A stretch of DNA of 64,000 bases, taken from the NCBI GenBank assembly GCA_024229515.1, contig JAAESI010000232.1, positions 1 through 64,000 of the forward strand. The letters are read 5' to 3'. Positions 8,943 through 19,100 of this stretch are shown piece after piece. Position numbers and translations under genes: made by a program. This stretch comes from Pseudomonadota bacterium. Lineage in GTDB: Bacteria > Myxococcota_A > UBA796 > UBA9615. Numbering within the stretch: the first letter of the stretch is position 1; each line of letters opens with the position of its first letter. The notes below the pieces were generated by a model, which ran no database searches, was not told the DNA's origin, and saw only the letters and a list, made by a program, of their open reading frames with translations.

Positions 8943-9407
8943 CACCAGGGGCAGAACCATCGACAGGGCGGACTGCCCGCCGGCGTACGTCTCGCCCGAG
9001 GAGGCGTCCTCGAAGCCCGCCGCGCGGAACAGCGCGATGGCCGCGACGTTGTCGTCGGCGACGTCCAACCGGAGCTGGTCGGTGCCCCAGCGGCGGCTGC
9101 CCTTGCGGGCCTCCTCCACCGCCGCGTTCAGCAGGTCGCGACCGATCCCCTGCCTGCGGGCGGACTCATCGACGCCGAGGGCGAGCAGGTAGGCGTCGGT
9201 GCCTCCGTCGGCGTCCGGCACCGGGCCGACCATGGCGAACCCGATCGCCCGCCCGTCGGCCTGCGCGACCACGGTGCGGACCTGGGTGTGGCGGAGCCAG
9301 CCGGCCAGCGCCCCCTCGTACCGGCCGAAGCGCGCAAATACGGTGTGTCCGAGGCGCGCGAGGGCGGCTCGGTCCGTGGGACGCATCGGTCGGAGGGTGG
9401 GCTCCAC
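8940..9407 (-). CDS. GNAT-family N-acetyltransferase
   Basis: A 155-residue Gcn5-related acetyltransferase, which moves acetyl from acetyl-CoA to an amine. The N-terminal TLRPMRPTDRAAL and the acetyl-CoA loop region LGVDESARRQGIGRDLL (R/QxxGxG/A) are diagnostic, and NVAAIALFRAAGF is the typical C-terminal motif B. The GTG start at 9407 places TLRPM as the first beta strand; an ATG at 9386 would cut it off. It begins 4 nt after the stop of the large TPR gene. The substrate is not predictable. Confidence 0.88.
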   Translation of the reverse strand: MEPTLRPMRPTDRAALARLGHTVFARFGRYEGALAGWLRHTQVRTVVAQADGRAIGFAMVGPVPDADGGTDAYLLALGVDESARRQGIGRDLLNAAVEEARKGSRRWGTDQLRLDVADDNVAAIALFRAAGFEDASSGETYAGGQSALSMVLPLV

Positions 9408-9411
9408 CGGG

Positions 9412-11670
9412 TCAGCCGCGGGCCTCGGCGACGAGGTTGCGGGCGCGCTCTTCGGCGGCCGAGGCCTGGGCCGCGAAGCCGTCGCCCAGGCCGGTGAAGA
9501 TCCGCTGGGCCTCGGCCAACGCGGCCAACGCGTCCGAGCTGCGGTCGAGCATCTGGAGCGCGTCGGCGCGGGCCAACTGCGCCTGGGCAGACTGCTCCGG
9601 CAGGCGGCGCCGGGTGGCGAGCATCAGGGCCTCGTTGGCGGCCTTGAAGGCCCCTTCGTGGTCGCCCTTCCGACCCGTCAGCCGGGAGCGGCGGATCGCG
9701 ACGTCGACCTGCTGGTTGGCCCGCCCCACGAGCGCCCACAGCACACCCTGACGATCGAGGGAGCCGAGCGCTCCGGCCCAGTCCTCGGCGCGGTAGGAGA
9801 GCTCCCCCAGGAGCGCCTCGCCCTCCGCTTCGAGGTCGGCGCGCCCCATGCCCCGGGCGATGCGGATGACCGCCTCAGCGGCCTCGCGGCCGTCCCGCAA
9901 CGCTTCGCCCCGCTCGGGGCCGCGGATCGGGATCGCCTCGAGGAAGAACTTCGCGAGGAGGAGACGAGCCTCCGCTTCGCGCACGGGATCGGCGTGCTCG
10001 CCGGCCTTGGTGGCGGCCATCGTCAGCGCCTTGCGGGCGTTCTCCCGCGAGCCCGAGTCGCGGAACACGAGCCCCATGAGCACGCGCACATCCAGCGCCG
10101 CGGGGTGTGGATCGTCGGGGTCGGCGGCGCGCTCTCGAGCGAGCTGGAGCTCCTTCATGGCCCGCGGACCGGCGCCCGCCTTGCCCATGCAGACGGCTCG
10201 CCAGGCGAGGGCCCGGGCGGCTTCGGGTCCCATGCCCCATCGCTCGGCGGCCTGCGCCGCTTCGCCGAGGGTCTTGGCAGCGGCCCCGTAGTCCCCGTCC
10301 TCCTCCTGCATCTGGCCCAGCAGCAGCTTGGTCGCGCTGGCGAGGGGGGCATCGTCGATGGCGTCGGACGCCTCGGCGGCTTCGGCGGCGTGGCGTCGGG
10401 CGGCTGCGACGCGACCGGTGGAGACGGCCGCGAGGGCGGCCTCGAGGTGCAGCTTGCCGCTGACGTCGTGGGCGGGACCGGCCTTGAGTCCTTCCAACGC
10501 GAGCCGTCGCGCCTCCTCGGCGTCGCCGGACTGGCGGGCGGCGCGGGTGCGGAGGGCGGGCAGTTCGGCGTCGGTGGAGCCCCCGGCGGCGCTCAACCAC
10601 CGAGCGGCGGCGCGCGCGTCTCCCGCGGCGAGGGCGGCCCGGCCCGCGGCGGCGGCCCGGTCGGCGGCATCCGGGGCCCCGCCCGCGATGGCCAGCGAGG
10701 CGCCGATGGCGGCCGCGATCGGGCTGTCCGAAGGGAGGACCTCCACCACCGCGTCCCGCAGCGCGCGGCAGTCGGCCCGAGCGACCGCGCTGTCGTCGTC
10801 GGTGGACGGGGTCCAGCCTCCGGTCAGTCGTACGACGGGGCCGTCGAGCACGGCTCGGCCGGCGTCGAGCAGGCCTTGGAGATCGAGCCAGCCGGAGCGG
10901 GGTGAGGTGCCCCGGTAGGCCGCCAGCGATGCGCTCCCGACGACCTCGGCGGGCAAGCACCCGGGCGCGGCCGCGAGCACGTCCAGCAGCTCCACGGCGG
11001 AGCCCCGCTTGGGCAGGTTCGGTCCGTCGCCGTCCTCCGGCGGAGGCGGCTGCAGGCGGGCCACGCGGTCCCCATCCGCGCAGGCGCGCTCCACGGTGCC
11101 GATCATCGCCTGCACCTGGAGGGCATGCTCGATGTCGCCTTCGAGGGCGAGCACCCAACCGCTGCCGTCACGCCCCGCGAGCAGGGAGGTGAAGGCGCGG
11201 GCGGAGCCTTCGTCGAACTTGGCGGCGTCGCGCACGACGACGAACCGGCCCCCGACTTCCCCGATCTCCGCGAGGATGCGGGCGAGGATCTCCGTGCAGC
11301 GGCGGAACCCCTGATCGTCCGGCGGCATGGCGAGCGCGTCGCCATCCACCGCGCCGCTCCACCGCGCCTGCAGGTCCTGCCACGCGCGGGCCGCTCCCAC
11401 GCCGCTGCCGGCCGCGTCGGCGCAGAACCCGAGGTCGCCTCCTCCGGTCGGTCCGGGGAGAAACTCCGGCGCGCACGCGCGGGCGACTCCATCGGTGATG
11501 CTGCCCCAGGAGGCGGCGTGGACCTCGACCAACTCCAGATCGGCTCCCTCGGCCAGCGCGGCCAGATCGTCCGACGAAGCCGGTCCCTCGAGGACCAGGA
11601 TCGCGCCCCGGTCCCCCACAGACGCCAGGACACCCTGGGCTGGACTCATCCACTCGTGCGTGTTGCTCAT
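9412..11670 (-). CDS. Large TPR protein with degenerate ATPase-like N-terminus
   Basis: A 752-residue Ala-rich cytosolic protein. The C-terminal two thirds are helical TPR-like repeats (AAAKTLGEAAQAAERWG, AARALAWRAVCMGKAG, SDALAALAEAQRIFTGLG). The N-terminal third begins like a STAND/AAA module (GAILVLEGPASSDDLAAL, later GRFVVVRDAAKFDE), but the expected P-loop lysine is absent, so ATP binding is doubtful. Such proteins usually scaffold signalling complexes. ATG at 11670 is preferred: CACAAT lies 7 nt upstream, whereas the ATG at 11679 would overlap that hexamer. Function unknown; the ATPase resemblance is inference. Confidence 0.75.
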   Translation of the reverse strand: MSNTHEWMSPAQGVLASVGDRGAILVLEGPASSDDLAALAEGADLELVEVHAASWGSITDGVARACAPEFLPGPTGGGDLGFCADAAGSGVGAARAWQDLQARWSGAVDGDALAMPPDDQGFRRCTEILARILAEIGEVGGRFVVVRDAAKFDEGSARAFTSLLAGRDGSGWVLALEGDIEHALQVQAMIGTVERACADGDRVARLQPPPPEDGDGPNLPKRGSAVELLDVLAAAPGCLPAEVVGSASLAAYRGTSPRSGWLDLQGLLDAGRAVLDGPVVRLTGGWTPSTDDDSAVARADCRALRDAVVEVLPSDSPIAAAIGASLAIAGGAPDAADRAAAAGRAALAAGDARAAARWLSAAGGSTDAELPALRTRAARQSGDAEEARRLALEGLKAGPAHDVSGKLHLEAALAAVSTGRVAAARRHAAEAAEASDAIDDAPLASATKLLLGQMQEEDGDYGAAAKTLGEAAQAAERWGMGPEAARALAWRAVCMGKAGAGPRAMKELQLARERAADPDDPHPAALDVRVLMGLVFRDSGSRENARKALTMAATKAGEHADPVREAEARLLLAKFFLEAIPIRGPERGEALRDGREAAEAVIRIARGMGRADLEAEGEALLGELSYRAEDWAGALGSLDRQGVLWALVGRANQQVDVAIRRSRLTGRKGDHEGAFKAANEALMLATRRRLPEQSAQAQLARADALQMLDRSSDALAALAEAQRIFTGLGDGFAAQASAAEERARNLVAEARG

Positions 11671-11701
11671 GCCGCGCATTGTGGCTCAAGTCCGCGTCAG
11701 C

Positions 11702-11730
11702 TTGAAAACCGGCCCCCGTTTCGGCAGTCT
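11702..11730 (+). promoter_or_regulatory. Candidate sigma70-like promoter
   Basis: TTGAAA (11702-11707), 17 nt spacer, CAGTCT (11725-11730), in the gap between divergent genes and about 38 nt before the ATG at 11769. The -10 is weak. Confidence 0.35.
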
Positions 11731-11768
11731 GTGCGCCTCTTTGCCCCGGTCTTCGCTGAGGAACCTCC

Positions 11769-12644
11769 ATGACCATGCTCCCCTCTCCGCGGTCCCTTGC
11801 GGCCGTACTGATGCTGAGTCTCCCCCTCGTCGCGTGCGGCGGAGACTCGGACACCCCCGCCCCGTCCACCGGTGAGGTCGCCCCCGAGTCGACCCCCGAG
11901 CCGGAGCTGGCGACCGCTCCAATCACGGCGGAGAAGCTCGACGTCACCGCCGTCCGGGACACCGCCCGCACGGCGATGTTCGTGCCCGCGCCGAGCGAGT
12001 TCCAGGCCGCGCTGAACGCGACCAAGGTCGACATCAACTTGACCGCCGGCCTGGTCGCCGAGCCCCGCCCGCTCGAGGGCAAGAGCGGCTCGATCATCGC
12101 GTTGGAGGCCGGCGTGCGGATGAGCACGATGCTCATGACGGCGGCGGACGGCGACAAGGCCGCGACGCTGACCCGCATGCGCAGCGCCCGGGAGGGGCTC
12201 CTCGCCCTCAACGTGCCTGGCGACGTGCTGAGCGAGGCTGACAAGATCATCGGCGACTTCGACAAGGGCTCGATCGCCGCGGCCGAGCTGGTCCCGGCGC
12301 TGGACCTGCTGAACGAGAAGCTCCAGGACGACCTCGCTGATTCGGGCGACTCCACCAAGGCCACGCTCGTTCAGGCGGGCGGTTGGCTGCAGGGCGCGCA
12401 CCTGCTGAGCACCGCGCTGGCCGAGAAGAACCTCGGCGGGGACGCTGCTGGGCTGGTGCACCAGCCCAGCGTGCTGGCGTACTTCACCGACTTCCTGAAC
12501 AAGTCCGGCGCCGGCGACCCCGCCGTCGACGCGGTGCTCGCGGAGATGACGCTGCTCCAGGCCATCGCCGACAAGGACGCCCTCGAGGCCTCCGACATGG
12601 CCGCGGTGGCCACGCACACCGGCAACATCCTGGCGAAGTTCTAA
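11769..12644 (+). CDS. Hypothetical lipoprotein
   Basis: A 291-residue exported protein with a lipoprotein signal (LMLSLPLVACGG, Cys near residue 24) and a Thr/Pro/Glu-rich linker, then an all-helical Ala-rich domain without cysteines. I recognise no family; the helical body (REGLLALNVPGDVLSEADK, KATLVQAGGWLQGAHLLS) could be a periplasmic sensor or scaffold. An AGGA-type ribosome binding site precedes the ATG. It starts a plus-strand run with the small secreted protein and the FHA-ABCG transporter (gaps of 12 and 9 nt), so a role in envelope transport is plausible but unproven. Confidence 0.8.
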   Translation: MTMLPSPRSLAAVLMLSLPLVACGGDSDTPAPSTGEVAPESTPEPELATAPITAEKLDVTAVRDTARTAMFVPAPSEFQAALNATKVDINLTAGLVAEPRPLEGKSGSIIALEAGVRMSTMLMTAADGDKAATLTRMRSAREGLLALNVPGDVLSEADKIIGDFDKGSIAAAELVPALDLLNEKLQDDLADSGDSTKATLVQAGGWLQGAHLLSTALAEKNLGGDAAGLVHQPSVLAYFTDFLNKSGAGDPAVDAVLAEMTLLQAIADKDALEASDMAAVATHTGNILAKF

Positions 12645-12656
12645 GGGGGACCTGAC

Positions 12657-13106
12657 ATGACCCGCACCATCACGACCCTCGGCCTCGCGGCCGCCCTCGT
12701 CGCCTCCTCCGTCCTGGTCCCCACGGGCACCAGCCACGCGGATCCCGCGGCCGCTGAGTCCTGCCTCGATGGCATGGTCGCCGGCGCCATCGCCTCGGGC
12801 ATGCGCATGCGCGCCTCCGACGTCACCTCGGCCGGTCCCCAGGAGGCCGTGACCTACCGGTTGACGCTCTACAAGGGGCTGTCCTACGTGCTGCTCGGTT
12901 GCGCCGACGGGGGCGAAGGGCTGGACCTCGACATGAAGCTCTACGACAAGGACGGCAACATCGTCAGCGCCGACAAGAGCCCCGACCACCAGCCGTTCGT
13001 CGACGTCTCCCCGCCGGAGACCGGCGAGTACCAGTTGCAGGTCCTCGTCTACAAGACCGAGGCCGCCAAGACCGACTTCGCCGTCGCCATCGCCTACGTC
13101 GACTGA
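12657..13106 (+). CDS. Small secreted PPC-like protein
   Basis: A 149-residue protein with a cleavable signal peptide (residues 1 to about 28, ending SHADPAAA). The mature part has two cysteines and a beta-sandwich-like sequence (VTYRLTLYKGLSYVLLGC, LDLDMKLYDKDGNIV, PETGEYQLQVLVYKT) that recalls bacterial pre-peptidase C-terminal (PPC) domains, here without any peptidase. It lies between the lipoprotein and the ABC transporter genes with short gaps, suggesting co-expression. The role is unknown; PPC resemblance is by eye only. Confidence 0.8.
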   Translation: MTRTITTLGLAAALVASSVLVPTGTSHADPAAAESCLDGMVAGAIASGMRMRASDVTSAGPQEAVTYRLTLYKGLSYVLLGCADGGEGLDLDMKLYDKDGNIVSADKSPDHQPFVDVSPPETGEYQLQVLVYKTEAAKTDFAVAIAYVD

Positions 13107-13115
13107 TCGGGTGGT

Positions 13116-16112
13116 GTGACCGACCCGAAAGACGGTTCCGGCACCTTCCCCAGCCTGTCGTCCGACGACGACGACGAGGCTCCCGTTGAGATTTCTCCCG
13201 GGCACCCCGGGGACGAAAGCACCTTCGAGCATCGAGGTCCCGTCGACTCCGACGCGTTGGTCGACGACGTGGATTCGGACGAGGTTTCGTCCAGCATCAG
13301 CGACGCGGGTGACTCCGACGACCTGAGGACCGGCGCCTGGCGCACGGTCGGCTCCGGCCTCGACGCCGACATCCGGATGAGTTCCAGCGTGAAGGCGCGC
13401 GGCGTTCGCATGCGGCGGGTGGGCGAGAAGGTCGAGATCGAGAAGCTCAACCCGGAGAGCTCGCTCAAGGTCGATGGCGTCGATTCCGGCGTCCACACCA
13501 CGGTCTCGCTGAGCGACCAGGTGGTCGAGATCGACGGCGTCCGCATCACGGACGACATGGTCCCGGTGGACACGCTGGACTTCGGCGACCTCCCCGACTT
13601 CTTCGCCCCGATCCTCATCGGCCGCTCCCCCGAGTGCGACTACCAGCTCAAGGACGACGCGGTCAGCGCGCGCCACGCGGGGCTCAGCCGGCAGGAGGGG
13701 TACCTGCTGCTGGAGGACCTCGACTCGGCCAACGGCACGTACGTCGAGGAGCGCCGGGTCAAGCGAGTGCGGATTGACTGGCGCACCGAGTTCGAGATCG
13801 GCGGCACGGTACTGACGCCGCTGCAGGTCGTCGGGATCGTGCGCCGCAACCGGTCCGCGCAGAGCACGTCGGTGCTGACCGCGCTGTCGGTGCCGGGCGC
13901 GGAGGTCCCGTCCCGCAAGTCGTCCCTCGGCCCCGAGACGGGCACGTCGGCGGCGGTCTCGGGGGTGCGGTCGAGCAAGCCGGCCGAAGCGGTGAACGTG
14001 CGCTTCGAGGAGGGCGCCTCCCTGATCGTCGGCCGGGATCCCACCGCCGACATCGTGCTGGACACCCCCAACGTCTCTCGCCTCCACTCCCGGCTGGAGC
14101 GGTCCGAGGACGGCATCCTCGTCGAGGATCTGGGCTCCACCAACGGGACCTGGGTCAACGGAAGCCGCATCAAGGGGCCGACGCTGGTCAAGCCCGGCGA
14201 TGACCTCCGCTTCGGCCCCCAGCGCCTCGAGCTGTCCGAGGATCTCACGGTCCGCACCCGGCAGGTCGTCGGCGGCGTCACCGGCGTGCGGCTGGACGCG
14301 TCCCGCCTCGTGCGCGAGGTGGGCAAAGCCAAGAAGCTGCGCCGCGTCATCGACGGCGTCTCCTTCAGCATCCTTCCGGGCGAGATGGTCGCGATCATGG
14401 GGCCGTCGGGGGCAGGCAAGACGTCGGCGCTGACCACGCTGGCGGGCTACACGCCGCCGTCCAAGGGGCACGTCTACATGGACGGCCTGTCGCTCTACCA
14501 GCACTACGACGTGTTCCGCACGGCCATCGGCTACGTGCCTCAGGAAGACGTCATGCACCGCACCCTGACGGTGCGTGAGGTCCTCTACTACCAGGCGAAG
14601 CTGAACTTCCCCGCGGAGGTGAAGGACGCCGAGATCAACGACCGCATCAGCACGGTCCTGCGGCAGTTGGATCTGGAAGACGTCGAGCAGTCCATCGTCG
14701 GCGACGAGGTCCGTCGGGGCCTCTCGGGCGGGCAGCGCAAGCGGCTGAACGTGGCCATGGAGCTGCTGTCCGAGCCCTCGCTGCTGCTGCTGGACGAGCC
14801 CACTTCGGGCCTGGACGCGCGCTCCGCGATGCAGCTGATCCGGCAGTGCCGCGGGCTCGCCTCCGCCGGCCGGACCGTCGTGATGACGATCCACCAGCCG
14901 CGCCGGGAAGCGTTCGACCTGTTCGACAAGCTGCTCCTGCTGACCAAGGGGGGCAAGCTCGCCTACTTCGGCCCCGCGCGGGAGGCCAAGCGGTACTTCA
15001 CGGAGCGTTCGTCGCTGCCGAGCGAGTCGGCCAAGAACCCCGCCGACTACGTGCTGGACGTGCTCGATCCGCTGGACGCGCACGACGTCCGCCCACCGGA
15101 GCACTGGCGCAAGCAGTTCAAGAACAGCCCGCTGTTCGAGCGGTTCGTGCGCAGCCGACTCCGCAAGGAGGACCGCGCCATCGAGCGCCGGGCGGCGGGG
15201 CGGACCCGCACGCGCCGGGCGAACCCGATCCGCCAGCTGATCACGCTGACTCGGCGGTACGCGCGGCTCAAGTTCCGCGACAAGGGGGCGCTGCTGGTGC
15301 AGCTCGCGCAGGCGCCCGTCATCGGTCTTCTGGCGGTGCTGTTGTTCCACCAGGGGCGGTTCGAGCCGTTGAACCTCAAGGACGACGTCACCCCCGCTCT
15401 GTTCGTGCTGATGGCGTCGGCGGTCTGGTTCGGCTGCAGCAACGTCGCCCGTGAGATCGTGTCGGAGTCGGCGATCTTCCGACGCGAGCGCTACAGCAAC
15501 CTCCGCGCCGGGCCCTACCTGATGAGCAAGCTGCTGGTGCAGGGCTTCCTCGTCGCGATCCAGATCGGGCTGCTGTTGGCGATCCTGGTTCCGACGGTGC
15601 CGCTGGAGGGGAGCGTCGCCCAGCTGGCGGGGGTGACCTTCCTGGCGGGACTGGCGGCGATGTCGATGGGCTTCCTCGTCTCGACGGTCGCGTCCACGCC
15701 GCTCCAGGCGATCCAGCTCGTGCCGCTGGTGATCCTCCCGCAGATCATGCTGTCGGGGATCTTGATGCCGGTGGGACCGCCGCTGGAGAACGACGAGGAG
15801 AACGGCGGCGCGCGCATCGTCGTGGTGACCGAGGACACGAAGCCCGAGGACATCCCCGAAGCGTCGACGGCGAGCCTGCTCGCCAAGCCTGTGCTGCTCC
15901 GCTGGGCCTACAGCGCGGCCCTGCAGGTGGAGCTCTCCGAGACCACCGATCGGGGGGACAAGACGCGGCACCGCATCTTCGGCGCCAAGTACTGGGAGCG
16001 TCGCGGCTTCCCCGACGACGAGTTGCGTCTGGATCTGACGGTGATGAGCGGCCTCGGGCTGTTCTGCGTGCTCGGCTGCTGGGTGCTCCTCCTTCGACGC
16101 GACCGGCGGTAG
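13116..16112 (+). CDS. FHA-FHA-ABCG transporter
   Basis: A 998-residue half-transporter. An acidic N-terminus is followed by two FHA domains: the first near residues 165-225 (ILIGRSPECDY, SARHAG, SANGTYV), the second near 302-370 (IVGRDPTADIVLD, SRLHS, STNGTWVNG). The ABC domain has Walker A GPSGAGKT (about 429-436), signature RRGLSGGQRKRLNVA, Walker B LLLLLDEPTSGLD and the H-loop histidine in TIHQPRRE, all of ABCG type. The ABC2-type membrane domain fills 700-998, with a large loop before the last helix. FHA domains bind phosphothreonine, so a Ser/Thr kinase such as that at 20625 may regulate it (inference). The GTG start is 9 nt after the previous stop. Cargo unknown. Confidence 0.92.
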   Translation: MTDPKDGSGTFPSLSSDDDDEAPVEISPGHPGDESTFEHRGPVDSDALVDDVDSDEVSSSISDAGDSDDLRTGAWRTVGSGLDADIRMSSSVKARGVRMRRVGEKVEIEKLNPESSLKVDGVDSGVHTTVSLSDQVVEIDGVRITDDMVPVDTLDFGDLPDFFAPILIGRSPECDYQLKDDAVSARHAGLSRQEGYLLLEDLDSANGTYVEERRVKRVRIDWRTEFEIGGTVLTPLQVVGIVRRNRSAQSTSVLTALSVPGAEVPSRKSSLGPETGTSAAVSGVRSSKPAEAVNVRFEEGASLIVGRDPTADIVLDTPNVSRLHSRLERSEDGILVEDLGSTNGTWVNGSRIKGPTLVKPGDDLRFGPQRLELSEDLTVRTRQVVGGVTGVRLDASRLVREVGKAKKLRRVIDGVSFSILPGEMVAIMGPSGAGKTSALTTLAGYTPPSKGHVYMDGLSLYQHYDVFRTAIGYVPQEDVMHRTLTVREVLYYQAKLNFPAEVKDAEINDRISTVLRQLDLEDVEQSIVGDEVRRGLSGGQRKRLNVAMELLSEPSLLLLDEPTSGLDARSAMQLIRQCRGLASAGRTVVMTIHQPRREAFDLFDKLLLLTKGGKLAYFGPAREAKRYFTERSSLPSESAKNPADYVLDVLDPLDAHDVRPPEHWRKQFKNSPLFERFVRSRLRKEDRAIERRAAGRTRTRRANPIRQLITLTRRYARLKFRDKGALLVQLAQAPVIGLLAVLLFHQGRFEPLNLKDDVTPALFVLMASAVWFGCSNVAREIVSESAIFRRERYSNLRAGPYLMSKLLVQGFLVAIQIGLLLAILVPTVPLEGSVAQLAGVTFLAGLAAMSMGFLVSTVASTPLQAIQLVPLVILPQIMLSGILMPVGPPLENDEENGGARIVVVTEDTKPEDIPEASTASLLAKPVLLRWAYSAALQVELSETTDRGDKTRHRIFGAKYWERRGFPDDELRLDLTVMSGLGLFCVLGCWVLLLRRDRR

Positions 16113-16127
16113 CGGCCCCCGGCCGGC

Positions 16128-16133
16128 TATCCT
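16128..16133 (+). promoter_or_regulatory. Putative -10 TATCCT
   Basis: TATCCT 10 nt before the ATG of the VCBS-repeat lipoprotein; slightly farther from the start than in other suspected leaderless genes. Confidence 0.35.
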
Positions 16134-16143
16134 TGCCCGGCTG

Positions 16144-19100
16144 ATGCACTTGTTCCGGGCCCTGTTGATCGGTGGACCCCTCGCGGTCCTTGTCGCCTGC
16201 TCTCCGTCCTCGGCCCCCTCGACGGTGTCATTCGCGGCCGTGGGGGACGTGCTCTGGAGCAGCCCGTCGGAGCCCCTCGAGGGAGCCGCGTACGGCGATT
16301 GGGACGGCGATGGAGACCTGGATCTGGCCCTCGCTTCCAAGGGCGGGCGGGACCGCGTCTACACCAACGACGGCGACGGAAACTTCAGCCTCCAGTGGAG
16401 CGGCAGCACCGGCGACAGCTACGACGCAGCCTGGGGCGACGTCGACGGCGACGGGCTCCCGGAACTGGCGATCGCGATCGAGGGAGCAGCCACCCGCGTC
16501 TACCAGGCGGACGGGGGCGGCGGCTTCAGCTCGTACTTCAGCACCCCCCAGATCGAGGACTCCCGAGCCGTCGCCTGGGGCGACTGGGACGGCGACGGCG
16601 ACCTGGACCTGGTCGTCGGCAACAAGGCTCAGCAGGATCGCGTCTACGCCAACTCCGGCGGCACCCTGTCCCTGGCCTGGAGCAGCCCCACCAGCGAAGA
16701 GACGCGCGATCTCGCGCTCGGGGACCTCAACGGCGATGGGATGGCCGACCTCGTGGTCGCGTCGCTGGGGCAGGCGAACCGCGTCTACCATGCCACCGGC
16801 TCCACCTACGCGACCAACGCGTCGCTCGGGGGGGACGACGACACCCGCGCCGTCGCGATCGGTGATGCCGACGGCGATGGCGACTTCGACCTCGCGTTCG
16901 CGGGCAATGGAGGCTCCGCCACAGTCTGGATTCGGGAGACTGGAACCTACACGGAGGGCTTCTCGGCCGAGGACGATCTGGACATCGATGACGATGGAGT
17001 GGGCGTCGCCTGGGGCGACTGGGACCTGGACGGCGACCTCGACCTCGCGGTCGCTCACGACGGCGCCGACGACGTCATCCTCCTCAACGACGGCAGCGGC
17101 GACTTCGCGGAGGGGTTCGATACCGGCTCCACCGACTCGCGCTCGGCCGCGCTCGCGGACGTCGACGGGGACGGCGACTACGACTTCCTCGCGGTTCGCA
17201 GTGGTGAAGCCTCCACGGTGTACGCGGCCGAAGCGCTCTTCCCGGCGGACCGCACGATCTCTTCGAACAACCACCACGTGCACGGCATCGCCCTGGGTGA
17301 CTTCGACGGGGACGGCGACCTGGACCTGGCCCTGGGCAAGGAGAACCAGGCCAACGAGGTCTGGGCCAACGACGGCAGCGGCCAGATGACCCTGGCGTGG
17401 ACCGCGTCGCTGAGCGAATCGACGCAAGCGGTGGCGTTCGGGGACATCGATGGGGACGGCGACCTGGATCTGGCGGCGGCCAACAAGGACGGTCCAGATC
17501 GGGTCTGGGAGAACGTCGGTGGAAGTTTCACCAGCCTCTGGACCTCGTCCACGAGCGACAGCCGGGCGCTGGGGTGGGCCGACTACGACCTCGACGGCGA
17601 CCTGGATCTGGCGTTCGCGCGGGACAACGAGGCGGACGTCGTCTACGCCAACGACGGCAGCGGCGGGCTCACGGTGGGGTGGACCGCCCCTGAGACCGAC
17701 GCCGGCCGGTCGATGGCCTGGGGCGACGTGGATGGCGACGGGGACGCCGACCTCGCCGTGGGCAACGAGAACGCGGCCAACCGCCTCTACATCACCGACG
17801 CCGGGGTGCTGACCTCGGCGTGGACGTCGTCCGAGACGAGCAAGTCCCACGGACTCGCGTGGGGAGACATCGACGGCGACGGCGACCTGGACCTCGCGGT
17901 CGCCAACGACAACCAGGAAGCGCATCTGTACGCCAACGCGGGCGGTGCGCTCACCCTCGCCTGGACCGACTCCACGGCGCGCAAGGCGAAGGCCGTCGGC
18001 TTCGTCGACTTCGACGACGACGGCGCCCTGGAGCTCTACTTCGCCTGCGAGAACGAGGTCGACCCGCTCTACGCGGGCGACGGGGGGGGAAGCCTGGTCC
18101 TGCTCGGGGAGACGCCGTACAGCTCCAAGGGGCGCGGGGTCTCGGCCGGCGACCTCGACGGGGACGGCGACGAGGACCTCGTCGTGGGAACCCACAACGA
18201 CCCCTTCGAAGTGGCCCTGAACCACCGGGTCGGCGAGGGCCTCCCCCAGACCCCGACGCGCGCCTCGGTGGAGCTCGCGGGGACCAGCGCGCAGGGCCCC
18301 GGGCGGGTGGAGGCCGAGCTGCTCATCGGCCCGACCTTCGCGCTGACGCTGGTGCTGACGGACGCCGAGTCCGATCCCGCGCCCGAGGTTCGGGTCGAGT
18401 ACTCGACGCTCGGCGGCGGCGCCTGGAACGAAGCCACGCTGTCGGGCGGCACGACGGATCTCACCACCTCGCCCGCGGGCACCACCCACTCGGTGACCTG
18501 GAACGCGAACACCGACGGAGTCGTGGGCAGCGACACGATGCGCTTCCGCGCCGTCGTCGAGCCGCAGGGAGCAGCGTTCGCGGAGCCGTTTCAGACCGCC
18601 TCGCAGGCCTCGCGCACCGACGACCTTCGCGTCTGGGCCTGCCCGCTGGACGAGGAGGAGTGCGGCGACGACGACGACGCGACGGACGACGATGACGCGA
18701 CGGACGACGACGACGCGACCGACGACGACGACGCGACGGACGACGACGACGCGACCGATGACGACGACGCGACCGATGACGACGACGCGACGGACGACGA
18801 TGACGCGACGGACGACGACGACGTCACCGACGACGATGACGCGACCGATGACGACGACGGGACGGACGACGACGATGCGACCGACGACGATGACTCGGCC
18901 CCCAGCGACGACGCGGACGGGGACGGCGTAACCGCCGATCTGGACTGCGACGACGGCGACGCCGGCGCCTACCCCGGCGCCGAAGAGATCTGCGGCGACG
19001 GCATCGACCAGGACTGCGACGCCTCCGAGACGGGCGACTTCGACGACCCCGACTGCTGGCCCGCCAGCTGCTCCGGCTGCTCCACCACGACCCGGCCCCC

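Noticed and set aside
11697..16340. Very long open frame (about 1547 codons) on the minus strand opposite the ABC transporter
   Set aside because: It is antisense to the FHA-ABCG gene and neighbours and has the Arg/His/Gly/Leu/Val composition produced by high-GC codon bias; no domain is recognisable.
16228..18489. About 753-codon minus-strand frame opposite the VCBS gene
   Set aside because: Mirror image of the repeated GAC/GGC codons on the plus strand; no start signal and no family.
18667..18900. Regular repeats that at first look could be a CRISPR or minisatellite array
   Set aside because: Unit is 18 nt without spacers, stays in frame and encodes DDDDAT blocks; it is a coding repeat.
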